A stretch of DNA of 64,000 bases. Source: Gammaproteobacteria bacterium HGW-Gammaproteobacteria-13 (GTDB lineage: Bacteria; Pseudomonadota; Gammaproteobacteria; Pseudomonadales; Pseudomonadaceae). Made by a program: the position numbers and the translations under genes. Shown one piece after another: positions 28,301 to 36,767 of this stretch (its first letter is position 1; every line of letters starts with the position of its first letter). The DNA lies in NCBI GenBank assembly GCA_002840155.1, contig PGZH01000003.1, forward strand, positions 62,001 through 126,000, in the 5' to 3' direction. Below the pieces are notes generated by a model. It saw only the letters and a program-made list of their open reading frames with translations, had not been told where the DNA came from and did not search any database.

Positions 28301-29464
28301 GTGTTCAACGGTCAACCGCTTGCTGTTTTCCAACCTTTTATCGATACCGCCACCGGACGTATTGCCGGTGTCGAGGCATTGGCGCGCCTGCGCAGCGCCG
28401 ATGGCCGACTGCACTCGGCAGGCCCGTTGTTCAGTGACCCGAAAACCCCGCCGACCGCTCTGCGCCGCCTTGACCGCGAGGTGCGCGAGCAAGCCTTGAG
28501 GCGCTTTCATGAAGCCCCGCAGGACTGGTTCCTCAGCCTGAATATCTCGCCACGCTGGATCAGCCGGCTGCGCCCCGAGCAAGCCTTACCCAGCCTCAAA
28601 CAGCTACAACGCAGCGGCATCGACCCAGCGCGCATCGTCTTTGAAATCACCGAACTGGGCGGCGCCAGCGCGCGCCTGCCGGGCGTGGTGGAGCGCTATC
28701 GCGAAGCCGGTGCACGCATTGCCATCGACGATTTTGGCGCCGGCTACTCACAGCTCGACCGCGTGCTGGCCCTGCAACCGGACATCCTCAAGCTGGACAT
28801 GCGCCTGTTTCAGCAGGCCGCCCGTGGCGGACCGAGCAGCGAAGTGGTCAAGGCCCTGGCACAGATGGCGGAAAAGACCGGCTGCTGGATCATTGCCGAA
28901 GGCGTGGAAACCGAAGCCGAGCTGGACTTTGCCCTGGAGTGCGGCGCGCGCTATGTGCAGGGCTACCTGTTTGCCAAACCCGAAGAAACCTTCTTCAGCA
29001 GCAGCGCCTTCGTCAAACGCTTCGCCCAGCTGCGCGACCACTATGTGCAGCAAAAACTCGCCGAGCGCGCACGGCTGATGACCCTGCGCCAGCAGCTTGG
29101 CGAGCTGATGAACAGCTTCAAGGCCTGGAGCGAAGGCGGCTCACAGCCCGAACAACTGCCGCAACCGCACGCTTACCCCTGGCTGCTGCGCATCTATCAA
29201 TGCGACCGCCACGGCACCCAACTGACCGCCAACCTGGAATGGCGCGAGCATGCCTGGCACAGCGATGCGCGTTACGTCGGGCATAACTGGTCGTGGCGGC
29301 CGTACTTCTACCAGTTGCTGGCCGAAGGCTGGGAGGAACGCCGGCTGATTCTCTCCAGCACCTACCGTGATGCCACCACCAATCAGTACTGCCTGACCGC
29401 CGGGCAATTTATCGACAACGGCAAGCGCCTGCTGCTGATCGATATCGACGCGGCCGGTTTCTAG
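28301..29464 (+). CDS. EAL domain protein with C-terminal YkuI-like sensor domain
   Basis: A 387-residue protein. The EAL domain (residues about 5-240) keeps the expected catalytic and metal-binding residues: GVEALARL, LSLNISPRW, EITELGG, IDDFGAGYS, LKLDMRL, IAEGVETE and VQGYLFAKP, so it is probably an active c-di-GMP phosphodiesterase. After a helical linker (residues about 245-285), the C-terminal part (PYFYQLLAEGWEER; ILSSTYRDATTNQY) resembles the Cache/PAS-like domain found at the end of B. subtilis YkuI. No signal peptide or membrane segment, so cytoplasmic. The start is a GTG with AAGGA eight bases upstream. Confidence 0.88.
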   Translation: MFNGQPLAVFQPFIDTATGRIAGVEALARLRSADGRLHSAGPLFSDPKTPPTALRRLDREVREQALRRFHEAPQDWFLSLNISPRWISRLRPEQALPSLKQLQRSGIDPARIVFEITELGGASARLPGVVERYREAGARIAIDDFGAGYSQLDRVLALQPDILKLDMRLFQQAARGGPSSEVVKALAQMAEKTGCWIIAEGVETEAELDFALECGARYVQGYLFAKPEETFFSSSAFVKRFAQLRDHYVQQKLAERARLMTLRQQLGELMNSFKAWSEGGSQPEQLPQPHAYPWLLRIYQCDRHGTQLTANLEWREHAWHSDARYVGHNWSWRPYFYQLLAEGWEERRLILSSTYRDATTNQYCLTAGQFIDNGKRLLLIDIDAAGF

Positions 29465-29592
29465 GGCGGGCGCAGATCCCCCAGAGCATTGACGAATGCC
29501 CTGAGGTGGCCACAATCAAAGAAGGACATGCAACGCAGAGTGCAGCCCATTGAGGCTGCCGGGTGTTCCACCGCCCACGGCGACTCAGCATC

Positions 29593-30387
29593 ATGCAAGC
29601 GGCCATCCGCAGCTTACTGCTTGTACTCTTACTCCTGCCCCAGACGCTCAAGGCCGAGGGGCCATCCGCTCTGCGCCTGTGCTACCAGCTGCAGGATCAT
29701 CCGCCGTTCACCCTCCCCGCGAACAACGCACAAGCGCCTGGTCCCGGCATTCTGCTGGAACTGATCCAGGCTGCCGCGACCCAGGCCGGGATAACTATCA
29801 ACTGGCAACGCCAGCCCTGGAAACGCTGCATCCTGGCCCTGCAGAGGGGCGACGTGGATGGCATCTTCCCGACCATCTGGCAGGCAGAGCGCGACACCTG
29901 GGGCCAGTTCCCCGGCCGCGATCCGCAAGCTGGCCAGCCAGTACAGCGGCAGTATCGGCTCTGGCAAGTCGACTACCCGATTGCCACTCGCCGCGACACC
30001 CACCTGAGCTGGGATGGCCAGCGTTTCGCCAACCTCAGGTACGGCCTGAGCTCGCCCCTGGGTTATCTCACCCACCAGCGCCTCGCCGAACTGGGCGCCC
30101 TGGCCAGCGTTTCACTGCAACCCGACAAAGCCCTGCAGCTGGTAGCCAGCGGCCGCCTGGATGGCTTTGTCATCGAACGCAATATCAGCCTGGCGCTGAT
30201 CGCCCAACTACACCTGCAGGAACAGTTGCAGTTGCTCCCGCAGCCCTTGTTGCAAGCGGACTGGCACCTGCCCCTGTCGCACACGTTCTACCAACGCCAC
30301 CCACAGCTAGCCGTGCGCTTCTGGCAGGCCCTTGGTCAACAACGCGAAGCGCGTGAAGCCGAATTGCGCCAGTGTTATATGCCTTAG
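29593..30387 (+). CDS. Periplasmic solute-binding protein, family 3 type
   Basis: A 264-residue protein with signal peptide (MQAAIRSLLLVLLLLPQTLKA). The mature part shows the family-3 pattern: LRLCYQLQDHPPFTLP at the start, PGILLELIQAAATQAGI, WQRQPWKRCILALQRGDVDGIF, and a second lobe with LGYLTHQRLAELG and DGFVIERN. No ABC transporter genes are adjacent, as is common for orphan binding proteins in Pseudomonas that may act as sensors or scavengers. Ligand unknown. The ATG at 29593 is chosen because it begins the signal peptide; its ribosome site is weak, and an in-frame GTG lies 30 bases upstream. Confidence 0.8.
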   Translation: MQAAIRSLLLVLLLLPQTLKAEGPSALRLCYQLQDHPPFTLPANNAQAPGPGILLELIQAAATQAGITINWQRQPWKRCILALQRGDVDGIFPTIWQAERDTWGQFPGRDPQAGQPVQRQYRLWQVDYPIATRRDTHLSWDGQRFANLRYGLSSPLGYLTHQRLAELGALASVSLQPDKALQLVASGRLDGFVIERNISLALIAQLHLQEQLQLLPQPLLQADWHLPLSHTFYQRHPQLAVRFWQALGQQREAREAELRQCYMP

Positions 30388-30514
30388 GTAACGACAGCAA
30401 AAGAGCGGCCGTGATCAGGGTATAAATCGCTCAACTGCCTGCCGCACGCCTTGCATCAGCGGCTTAGAACCCCGAAGCTAGCTGGCAAAAGCCCGGTAAC
30501 GGCGAGGATCTACC

Positions 30515-31846
30515 TTGGATTGGCAAACCCTGCTCAACCGTGAACGACTCGGCAAGCCGACGCACAGCGTCGCCGAACTGGGCCGCACCCCGTTTCATAA
30601 AGACCATGACCGCATCATCTTCTCCGGCGCGTTCCGCCGCCTGGGGCGCAAGACCCAGGTGCACCCGGTGTCGAGCAACGACCATATCCACACGCGCCTG
30701 ACCCACTCGCTGGAAGTCAGCTGCGTCGGCCGCTCCCTGGGTATGCGCGTTGGCGAGATGATCCGCGATGCCCTGCCGGCCTGGTGCGAGCCAAGTGACC
30801 TGGGCATGGTCGTGCAGTCCGCTTGCCTGGCCCACGACATCGGCAACCCGCCCTTTGGCCACTCTGGTGAAGACGCCATCCGCCACTGGTTCCAGCAGGC
30901 CGCCGGGCGCGGCTGGCTGGACTCGATGAGCGCGGCCGAGCGTGGCGACTTTCTCAGTTTCGAGGGCAATGCCCAGGGTTTTCGCGTACTCACCCAGCTG
31001 GAGTACCACCAGTTCGACGGCGGCACCCGGCTGACCTACGCAACCCTCGGCACCTACCTCAAGTACCCCTGGACCGCGCGTCACGCCGAAGCCCTGGGCT
31101 ACAAGAAGCACAAGTTCGGTTGCTACCAGAGCGAGCTGCCACTGCTTGAGCAGATCGCCAGCAAACTCGGCCTGCCGCAACTGGAAGAACAACGCTGGGC
31201 ACGTCACCCGCTGGTCTATCTGATGGAGGCGGCCGATGACATCTGCTACGGCCTGATCGACCTGGAAGACGGCCTAGAAATGGAGCTGCTCGATTACAGC
31301 GAAGTCGAGGCGCTGTTGCTCGACCTGGTCGGCGATGACCTGCCGGAAACCTACCGTCAGCTCGGCCCGGACGACTCCCGGCGGCGCAAACTGGCGATCC
31401 TGCGCGGTAAAGCCATCGAACACCTGACCAATGCCGCCGCCGAGGCCTTTGTCGAGCAGCAGGACGCCTTGCTTGCCGGCACCTTGCAGGGCGATCTGGT
31501 CGAGCATATGCACGGCACCGCCAAGCGTTGTGTGCAGAGCGCCAAGGATATGGCCCGGCAGAAGATCTTCCAGGACAAGCGCAAGACGCTGCATGAGATC
31601 GGCGCCTACACCACCCTGGAAATTCTGCTCAATGCCTTCTGCGGCGCGGCGCTGGAGCAGCATGGCGGACGCACGCCGTCGTTCAAGAACCGGCGCATCC
31701 TCGACCTGCTCGGCAATAACGCACCCGACCCCAACTGGCCGCTGTACCGCTCCTTCCTGCGCATGATCGATTTTATCGCCGGCATGACTGACAGCTACGC
31801 TACTGAAATGGCCCGCGAGATGACGGGCCGTTCAAGCCCGGTATAA
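30515..31846 (+). CDS. dgt: Deoxyguanosinetriphosphate triphosphohydrolase-like protein
   Basis: A 443-residue HD-superfamily enzyme that hydrolyses dNTPs to deoxynucleoside and triphosphate. Metal ligands: His64 in [10 protein letters not shown], His107-Asp108 in [13 protein letters not shown] and a later Asp in [12 protein letters not shown]. The N terminus ([18 protein letters not shown]) is typical of dGTPases and the length fits the shorter type found in Pseudomonas. The start is a TTG six bases after GAGGA. The next gene (FUSC) starts three bases after the stop. Confidence 0.92.
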   Translation: MDWQTLLNRERLGKPTHSVAELGRTPFHKDHDRIIFSGAFRRLGRKTQVHPVSSNDHIHTRLTHSLEVSCVGRSLGMRVGEMIRDALPAWCEPSDLGMVVQSACLAHDIGNPPFGHSGEDAIRHWFQQAAGRGWLDSMSAAERGDFLSFEGNAQGFRVLTQLEYHQFDGGTRLTYATLGTYLKYPWTARHAEALGYKKHKFGCYQSELPLLEQIASKLGLPQLEEQRWARHPLVYLMEAADDICYGLIDLEDGLEMELLDYSEVEALLLDLVGDDLPETYRQLGPDDSRRRKLAILRGKAIEHLTNAAAEAFVEQQDALLAGTLQGDLVEHMHGTAKRCVQSAKDMARQKIFQDKRKTLHEIGAYTTLEILLNAFCGAALEQHGGRTPSFKNRRILDLLGNNAPDPNWPLYRSFLRMIDFIAGMTDSYATEMAREMTGRSSPV

Positions 31847-31849
31847 GCC

Positions 31850-32920
31850 ATGAATAGCCTACTGCGACAAACCTTCAGCTGGCATGCCGGCCCGCCCGCC
31901 TGGGGCCCGGCGATGGTTGCCGGCTTCGGCTGCGCGCTGCCGCTGCTGCTCGGGCTGTTCAGCGCTCACCCGGGGTTTCTCTGGGCCTCGGCCGGGGCCT
32001 TCCAGGCGGCCCAGGCCAACCCGCTGCACCGTCTGGGCATGCTGCGTATGTTGATGCTCTGCGGCCTGGGCGCCTGCAGCGCCGGGTTGGGCTTCTGGTC
32101 GGCCAGCCATCCTTATGCCAGTTTGTTGGTCTTCGCCCTGTTTGGTTTCCTGCTCGCCTGGTTGCAACGCTTTGGCAGCGAAGCCGGCAAGCTGGGCATC
32201 GGTTTGGCCATCTGCCTGTGCCTGGGCCAAGGCCAGCAAGGCCTGGGCTCGCTGAACAATCCCTATGCCATCGCCATGCTGTTTATCCTCGGTGGGCTGT
32301 GGGTGATGCTGCTGGCCTTCGGCCTGCGCGGTATGCATGGCCTGCGCATGTGGCCATACATGCCGCGCTTTATCAGCATTTTCAAGGTACTGAAACGTCA
32401 CGCCAAACGCCTGCCACAACAGAAGTGGCGCCTGCATGCGCTGGGCTGCACCCTGGCGTTTGCCCTTTCCGGCTTGATCGTCAACCTGGCCGAGCTGCAC
32501 CGCGGCTACTGGCTGACGCTGACCGTGGTCACCACCTTGCAGCTGGATTTTCAAGGCAGCCTGGTGCGTGCCGTGCAATCGATCGTCGCCAGTCTGGGCG
32601 CAGCCGGGTTGCTAATTCTGCTCGGCCATAGCATGCAGAACCCGGCGCTGATGGTCGCCATATTGCTACCGCTGATCGCCCTTAGTCGTGCCCTGCAAGC
32701 CAACCATTACGGCCTGTTTGTGCTGCAGACCACGGTGTGTTTCGTGTTGCTGGCCGAAAGCCTGGCGCATGACTGGCAACTGCCGCAGGTGCGTCTGTTC
32801 AACAGCCTGATTGGCGTAGCCCTGGCCTTGCTGGTCGCGCTGCTGGTGTATGGCCTGGAACGCTGGCTGGAACATCGAAACAATCTGCAAAAAATCAAGC
32901 GCAGCACAGGCCCAATCTAG
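31850..32920 (+). CDS. FUSC family inner-membrane protein
   Basis: A 356-residue protein with about ten hydrophobic segments in two groups split by a basic cytosolic stretch (residues about 175-200, FKVLKRHAKRLPQQKW). The layout and the motif HRGYWLTLTVVTTLQ (where other family members have YW..ltv..vlq) match the fusaric acid resistance-like (FUSC/YccS-type) family. It lacks the large soluble domain of AaeB-type efflux pumps. Substrate unknown. It starts three bases after the dgt stop, so both are probably co-transcribed. Confidence 0.82.
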   Translation: MNSLLRQTFSWHAGPPAWGPAMVAGFGCALPLLLGLFSAHPGFLWASAGAFQAAQANPLHRLGMLRMLMLCGLGACSAGLGFWSASHPYASLLVFALFGFLLAWLQRFGSEAGKLGIGLAICLCLGQGQQGLGSLNNPYAIAMLFILGGLWVMLLAFGLRGMHGLRMWPYMPRFISIFKVLKRHAKRLPQQKWRLHALGCTLAFALSGLIVNLAELHRGYWLTLTVVTTLQLDFQGSLVRAVQSIVASLGAAGLLILLGHSMQNPALMVAILLPLIALSRALQANHYGLFVLQTTVCFVLLAESLAHDWQLPQVRLFNSLIGVALALLVALLVYGLERWLEHRNNLQKIKRSTGPI

Positions 32921-33019
32921 AGCTGTTGCAGCGTAAAAAACCTGCAGCCGCGCAACGGCAAAGCGCGAAAGGCTCCACTATGCTTGGCGCTTAGCCAAGG
33001 CATACAAGGGCATGCGCGG

Positions 33020-35989
33020 ATGCAGCAGACAGTAAAGTCCCAAGCAAGGTCTAAGGAACGACGTTTTCCGCTGCATATCCATATCAGCGTGCTGTTCACC
33101 CTGCTGCTGCTGGGCTCAGGGGTGGTGCTGGGGTATTTCAACTACCAGCAAACCAGCAACATCATCCTCAGCAGCAGCGACCAGCTGTTCAGCCAGATGC
33201 GCAAGGAAGTCCAGGCGGATCTGCGCAATACCTACCAACCGATTCGCTACATGATCAACCTGCTGGCGCGTAACGAGCAGATCAACGGCCGTGACCGCCA
33301 TGAACGCATGATCATGCTGCCGATTTTCAGCCAGGCGCTGCGCGACAACCCCAAGCTGGCGTCAATTTATGTCGGCTATGGCGATGGCAGTTTCTTTATG
33401 GTGCGGCCGCTGCGCAGCGAAAAACTGCGGCAGATTTTCTTTGCCCCCGAAAGTGCCGAATATCAGGTGTGGAGCATCGACCGCATCAGCGAACAACGTC
33501 TGGATTCCGAATACCTGTTCTTCGATGCGCAGCTGCAGCCCATCAGTCGCCGGCAGAACCTCAAGGAAACCTACGACCCGCGCAGCCGCCCCTGGTACAA
33601 CAGCGCACTGCAAAGCCAGGAGCACTTCACCACCGCGCCCTATGCCTTCTTCTCCACCCAGGAAATCGGCACCACCATTGCCCGCAAGAGCAGCGAAACC
33701 ACGGTGGTGGGCGCTGACCTGACCCTCGACGATCTGTCCGCTACCCTGGCCGAACACCGTCTGACACCCTCCACCGAAGTGGTGCTGTACAGCCCCGATG
33801 GCAGCGCAGTCGCCTACCCGGACAGCACACGCCTGGTAATACCCGGGGAAAAGCTGCAACTGGCTCAGGTCAAGGATCTCAGCCCGGTGCTCGCCGATTT
33901 TCTCAGCCTCGGCCTGAATGAGGATCGTCAGGGTGCCGTGCGCCTGAACAAACAACGCTGGCAAATCTCCTACAGCCAGTTCAGTGAAGGTGGCCCGCAG
34001 GGGCTGCGCCTGGCTTTGCTAGCCCCGGAAAGTGAGCTGCTGGCCGATGCTTACCGTATCCGCTGGCAAGGCGCGATATTGACCCTGGGCATCCTGCTGC
34101 TGTGCATCCCGATTGGCTGGTTGCTCTCCAATATTCTGGTCAAACCGCTGCGCCTGCTGGTGGGTGAAGCCGAAGCCATCCGCAGCTTCAACTTTGATTA
34201 CCCGGCCAGCGGCCGCTCCTTCGTCAAGGAAGTCGACCAACTGGCGGTGTCGATGGGCCGGATGAAGGAGACCATCTCCAGCTTCCTCGATATTGCCGCC
34301 ACACTCTCTGCGGAAACCCGCTTCGATGCCCTGCTGCGCCGGGTGCTACGCGAAACCGTCGACCTCAGCGAAGCCAGCGGCGGCCTGCTCTATCTGCGCG
34401 ACAGCAGCAGCGGTCGCCTGGAGCCGCACGGTTTGTTTATCGACGAGCAGCAGCACAACCTGGAAGAACACCGCATCCCGAGCTTCGACCCAAACGATCC
34501 GGCCCTGCCCAGCTGGCTCGCGCAGACGGCAACCGGCGGCTCCAGCGTCACCGTGGCACTCGGTTTCGAGCATGCGCAGGGTTTCCAGAGCCTGTTGCAC
34601 ACCCTCGACAGCCCGCGTGCGCACCTGGTCTGCACCGGCCTGCATAACCGCCAGGGCCAAACGTTGGGCGTGCTGCTGCTGCTGCACCGCGACACCGGAG
34701 ATGAAGCCGACCTGGCCATGCTACGCCCCGAGCGCATCGCCTATGTCGAGGCGGTTTCCGGCGTGGCGGCGTTGTGCATCGAGAGCCAGCGCCTGCTCGA
34801 TCAACAGAAGAAACTGCTCGACGCCTTTATCCAGCTGATTGCTGGCGCCATCGACGCCAAAAGCCCCTACACCGGCGGTCACTGCCAGCGCGTACCGGAA
34901 ATTACCCTGATGCTCGCCCGCGCCGCTGCCGCCAGCGAGGACGCCGCGTTCAGCGACTACCAACCCACTGACGAAGAATGGGAAGCCCTGCATATCGCCG
35001 CCTGGCTGCACGACTGCGGCAAGGTCACAGTGCCTGAGTACGTGGTGGACAAGGCCACTAAGCTGGAAACCATCTGCGACCGCATCCATGAAGTGCGCAT
35101 GCGTTTCGAGGTACTCAAGCGCGATGCCTGGATCAGTTACTGGGAAAACCTCAGCCAGGGCGGCGAAGCGGCCAGCCTGGCTCAGGTGCGCGATGAATTG
35201 CTCGCCACCCTGGATGATGAATTCGCCTTTATCGCCCGCTGCAACCTGGGCGGCGAAGCGATGGCCGAAGCTGACCTGCAGCGCCTGCGCAGCATCGCCG
35301 CGCGCACCTGGACGCGGACATTGGATGATCGCCTAGGGGTGTCCTGGGAAGAGAACCTGCGCCAGTCGCGCACCCCGGCGCAGCCGCTACCGGTGCAGGA
35401 AACGCTGCTCAGCGACAAAGCCGAACACCTGATCGAGCGCCCCGAAAGCGAGCTGATCGCCGAGGACAACCCCTGGGGCTTCAAGCTAGAAGTGCCGCAT
35501 TACAAACACAACCGCGGCGAGGTCTATAACCTCAGCATCGGTCGCGGCACCCTGACCAACGAAGAGCGCTTTATCATCAATGGTCATATGGTGCAGACCA
35601 TCCGCATGCTCAACCACCTGCCCTTCCCGCCGCACCTGGCCAACGTCGCCGAAATTGCCGGCGGCCACCATGAAAAGATGGACGGCACCGGTTACCCAAA
35701 ACGCCTGAAACGCGAGGACATGAGCCTGCCGGCACGGATGATGGCGATTGCCGATATTTTCGAAGCACTGACCGCGGTGGATCGCCCCTACAAAAAGGGC
35801 AAGCTGCTGTCCGAGTCACTCAACATCATGGCGGGTATGTGCAAAGGCGCGCACATCGACCCCGAGCTGTTCGGGCTGTTTGTGCGGGAAAAGATCTACC
35901 TCAGCTACGCCGAACGCTTTCTACGTCGTGAGCAGATTGATCAGGTCGATAACGCTGCGCTGCTGGCCAAGGCTGGCCTGAGCGACTAA
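33020..35989 (+). CDS. Cache-HAMP-GAF-HD-GYP sensor, putative c-di-GMP phosphodiesterase with split catalytic domain
   Basis: A 989-residue membrane protein. Order: first membrane segment (residues about 22-42), periplasmic double-Cache sensor (to about 345; YDPRSRPWYNSA), second membrane segment (about 350-372), HAMP, GAF-like domain (about 440-590), then HD-GYP. The HD pair is His664-Asp665 (LHDCGKV); the second half has His883-His884-Glu885 and Gly891-Tyr892-Pro893 in HHEKMDGTGYPKRL, then ADIFEALTAVDRPYKK. Between the halves is an extra stretch of roughly 140 residues absent from canonical HD-GYP domains. Such proteins hydrolyse c-di-GMP. The ATG at 33020 is used because AAGGG is nine bases upstream. 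A long hairpin follows the stop. Confidence 0.88.
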   Translation: MQQTVKSQARSKERRFPLHIHISVLFTLLLLGSGVVLGYFNYQQTSNIILSSSDQLFSQMRKEVQADLRNTYQPIRYMINLLARNEQINGRDRHERMIMLPIFSQALRDNPKLASIYVGYGDGSFFMVRPLRSEKLRQIFFAPESAEYQVWSIDRISEQRLDSEYLFFDAQLQPISRRQNLKETYDPRSRPWYNSALQSQEHFTTAPYAFFSTQEIGTTIARKSSETTVVGADLTLDDLSATLAEHRLTPSTEVVLYSPDGSAVAYPDSTRLVIPGEKLQLAQVKDLSPVLADFLSLGLNEDRQGAVRLNKQRWQISYSQFSEGGPQGLRLALLAPESELLADAYRIRWQGAILTLGILLLCIPIGWLLSNILVKPLRLLVGEAEAIRSFNFDYPASGRSFVKEVDQLAVSMGRMKETISSFLDIAATLSAETRFDALLRRVLRETVDLSEASGGLLYLRDSSSGRLEPHGLFIDEQQHNLEEHRIPSFDPNDPALPSWLAQTATGGSSVTVALGFEHAQGFQSLLHTLDSPRAHLVCTGLHNRQGQTLGVLLLLHRDTGDEADLAMLRPERIAYVEAVSGVAALCIESQRLLDQQKKLLDAFIQLIAGAIDAKSPYTGGHCQRVPEITLMLARAAAASEDAAFSDYQPTDEEWEALHIAAWLHDCGKVTVPEYVVDKATKLETICDRIHEVRMRFEVLKRDAWISYWENLSQGGEAASLAQVRDELLATLDDEFAFIARCNLGGEAMAEADLQRLRSIAARTWTRTLDDRLGVSWEENLRQSRTPAQPLPVQETLLSDKAEHLIERPESELIAEDNPWGFKLEVPHYKHNRGEVYNLSIGRGTLTNEERFIINGHMVQTIRMLNHLPFPPHLANVAEIAGGHHEKMDGTGYPKRLKREDMSLPARMMAIADIFEALTAVDRPYKKGKLLSESLNIMAGMCKGAHIDPELFGLFVREKIYLSYAERFLRREQIDQVDNAALLAKAGLSD

Positions 35990-36015
35990 CGAGGAAGTAC
36001 AGGAGGGAAAAGCAA

Positions 36016-36040
36016 CAGGGCATGCGCGATGCATGCCCTG
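36016..36040. terminator. Strong hairpin after the HD-GYP gene
   Basis: CAGGGCATGC (36016-36025) and GCATGCCCTG (36031-36040) form a perfect 10-bp stem around GCGAT. No T-run follows, so termination strength is uncertain. Confidence 0.6.
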
Positions 36041-36060
36041 CTTACAGGTAAAGAGCCGAT

Positions 36061-36184
36061 TCACGATCTCGCGAGCTAGAGTCAGGCAAGGCGAGAATGG
36101 CCGAGGGAGCTGAGTTTACGTGGGGTAAATGAGCATCCCGAGGCCATTTTCAACGCAGCCTGGCCGACGCGCAGCAGATCGTGA
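36061..36184. repeat. Nested long inverted repeat, about 125 bases
   Basis: Outer arms TCACGATCT (36061-36069) and AGATCGTGA (36176-36184) enclose a second pair (GAGAATGGCC facing GGCCATTTTC, 9 of 10 matching) and a central one (GTTTAC with GTAAAT). The whole can fold into one branched stem. I recall similar intergenic elements (with the phrase CTAGAGTCAGGCAAGGCG) in other Pseudomonas genomes, but cannot check copy number here. It lies between the convergent HD-GYP and yggL genes. Confidence 0.7.
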
Positions 36185-36191
36185 GCGGGTC

Positions 36192-36533
36192 TTAGGCCTG
36201 ATTGATCGCGTTGTCTGGATACCAGACATCGATCAGCGGGCTGGCGGTGAAGTCCACCAGCTCATCACGGCCTTTCAGCCAGGCTTCAACGGCAGCGCGC
36301 TGCTCTTCGTTGACCGAGCCACGCTTGGACAGGCACACCAGACCGAAGTCATCGCCGCCGACATAGCCCAGGCCGTTAACGGTCATGGCGTCACGCAGGA
36401 ACTGCTCAAGAAAGCTGTCGATGGCCTCATCAGCCAGGTCTTGCTTGAAGTTCAGGTTCAGCTCAAAACCCAGCTCCTGGAATTCATCCACGCAGAGTTT
36501 TTTGCGCAGACGGCGGGAACGGTTAGTAGCCAT
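36192..36533 (-). CDS. yggL: YggL family 50S ribosome-binding protein
   Basis: A 113-residue small basic/acidic protein matching YggL (DUF469): it begins MATNRSRRLRKKLCVDEFQE and has LGFELNLNF, LNLNFKQDLADEAID and VNGLGYVGGDDFGLV. E. coli YggL binds the large ribosomal subunit; the detailed role is unclear. The ATG at 36533 has GAGGA eight bases upstream; the in-frame start 33 bases further up does not. Convergent with the HD-GYP gene, separated by the nested repeat. Confidence 0.9.
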   Translation of the reverse strand: MATNRSRRLRKKLCVDEFQELGFELNLNFKQDLADEAIDSFLEQFLRDAMTVNGLGYVGGDDFGLVCLSKRGSVNEEQRAAVEAWLKGRDELVDFTASPLIDVWYPDNAINQA

Positions 36534-36767
36534 GGAACAATCCTCAAAAGTGATAACGCGCGGCACTCTAGCAGTTTCGCGGCCTGCGCGCCCGTTTGGA
36601 AGACGACAGGTCGGCCGATAGCCCGTAGAAAAGCCCGGCCGATGGCATTTACTGCCACTCAGCAGGCCCCGTATTGGGGCATAATTGCCAACATTATCCC
36701 AACCCGCGACGGAACCTCTTTACATGCCTCGCGTCACCTTTGTCCCTCAGCTGGAGGGTAGCCGCCC

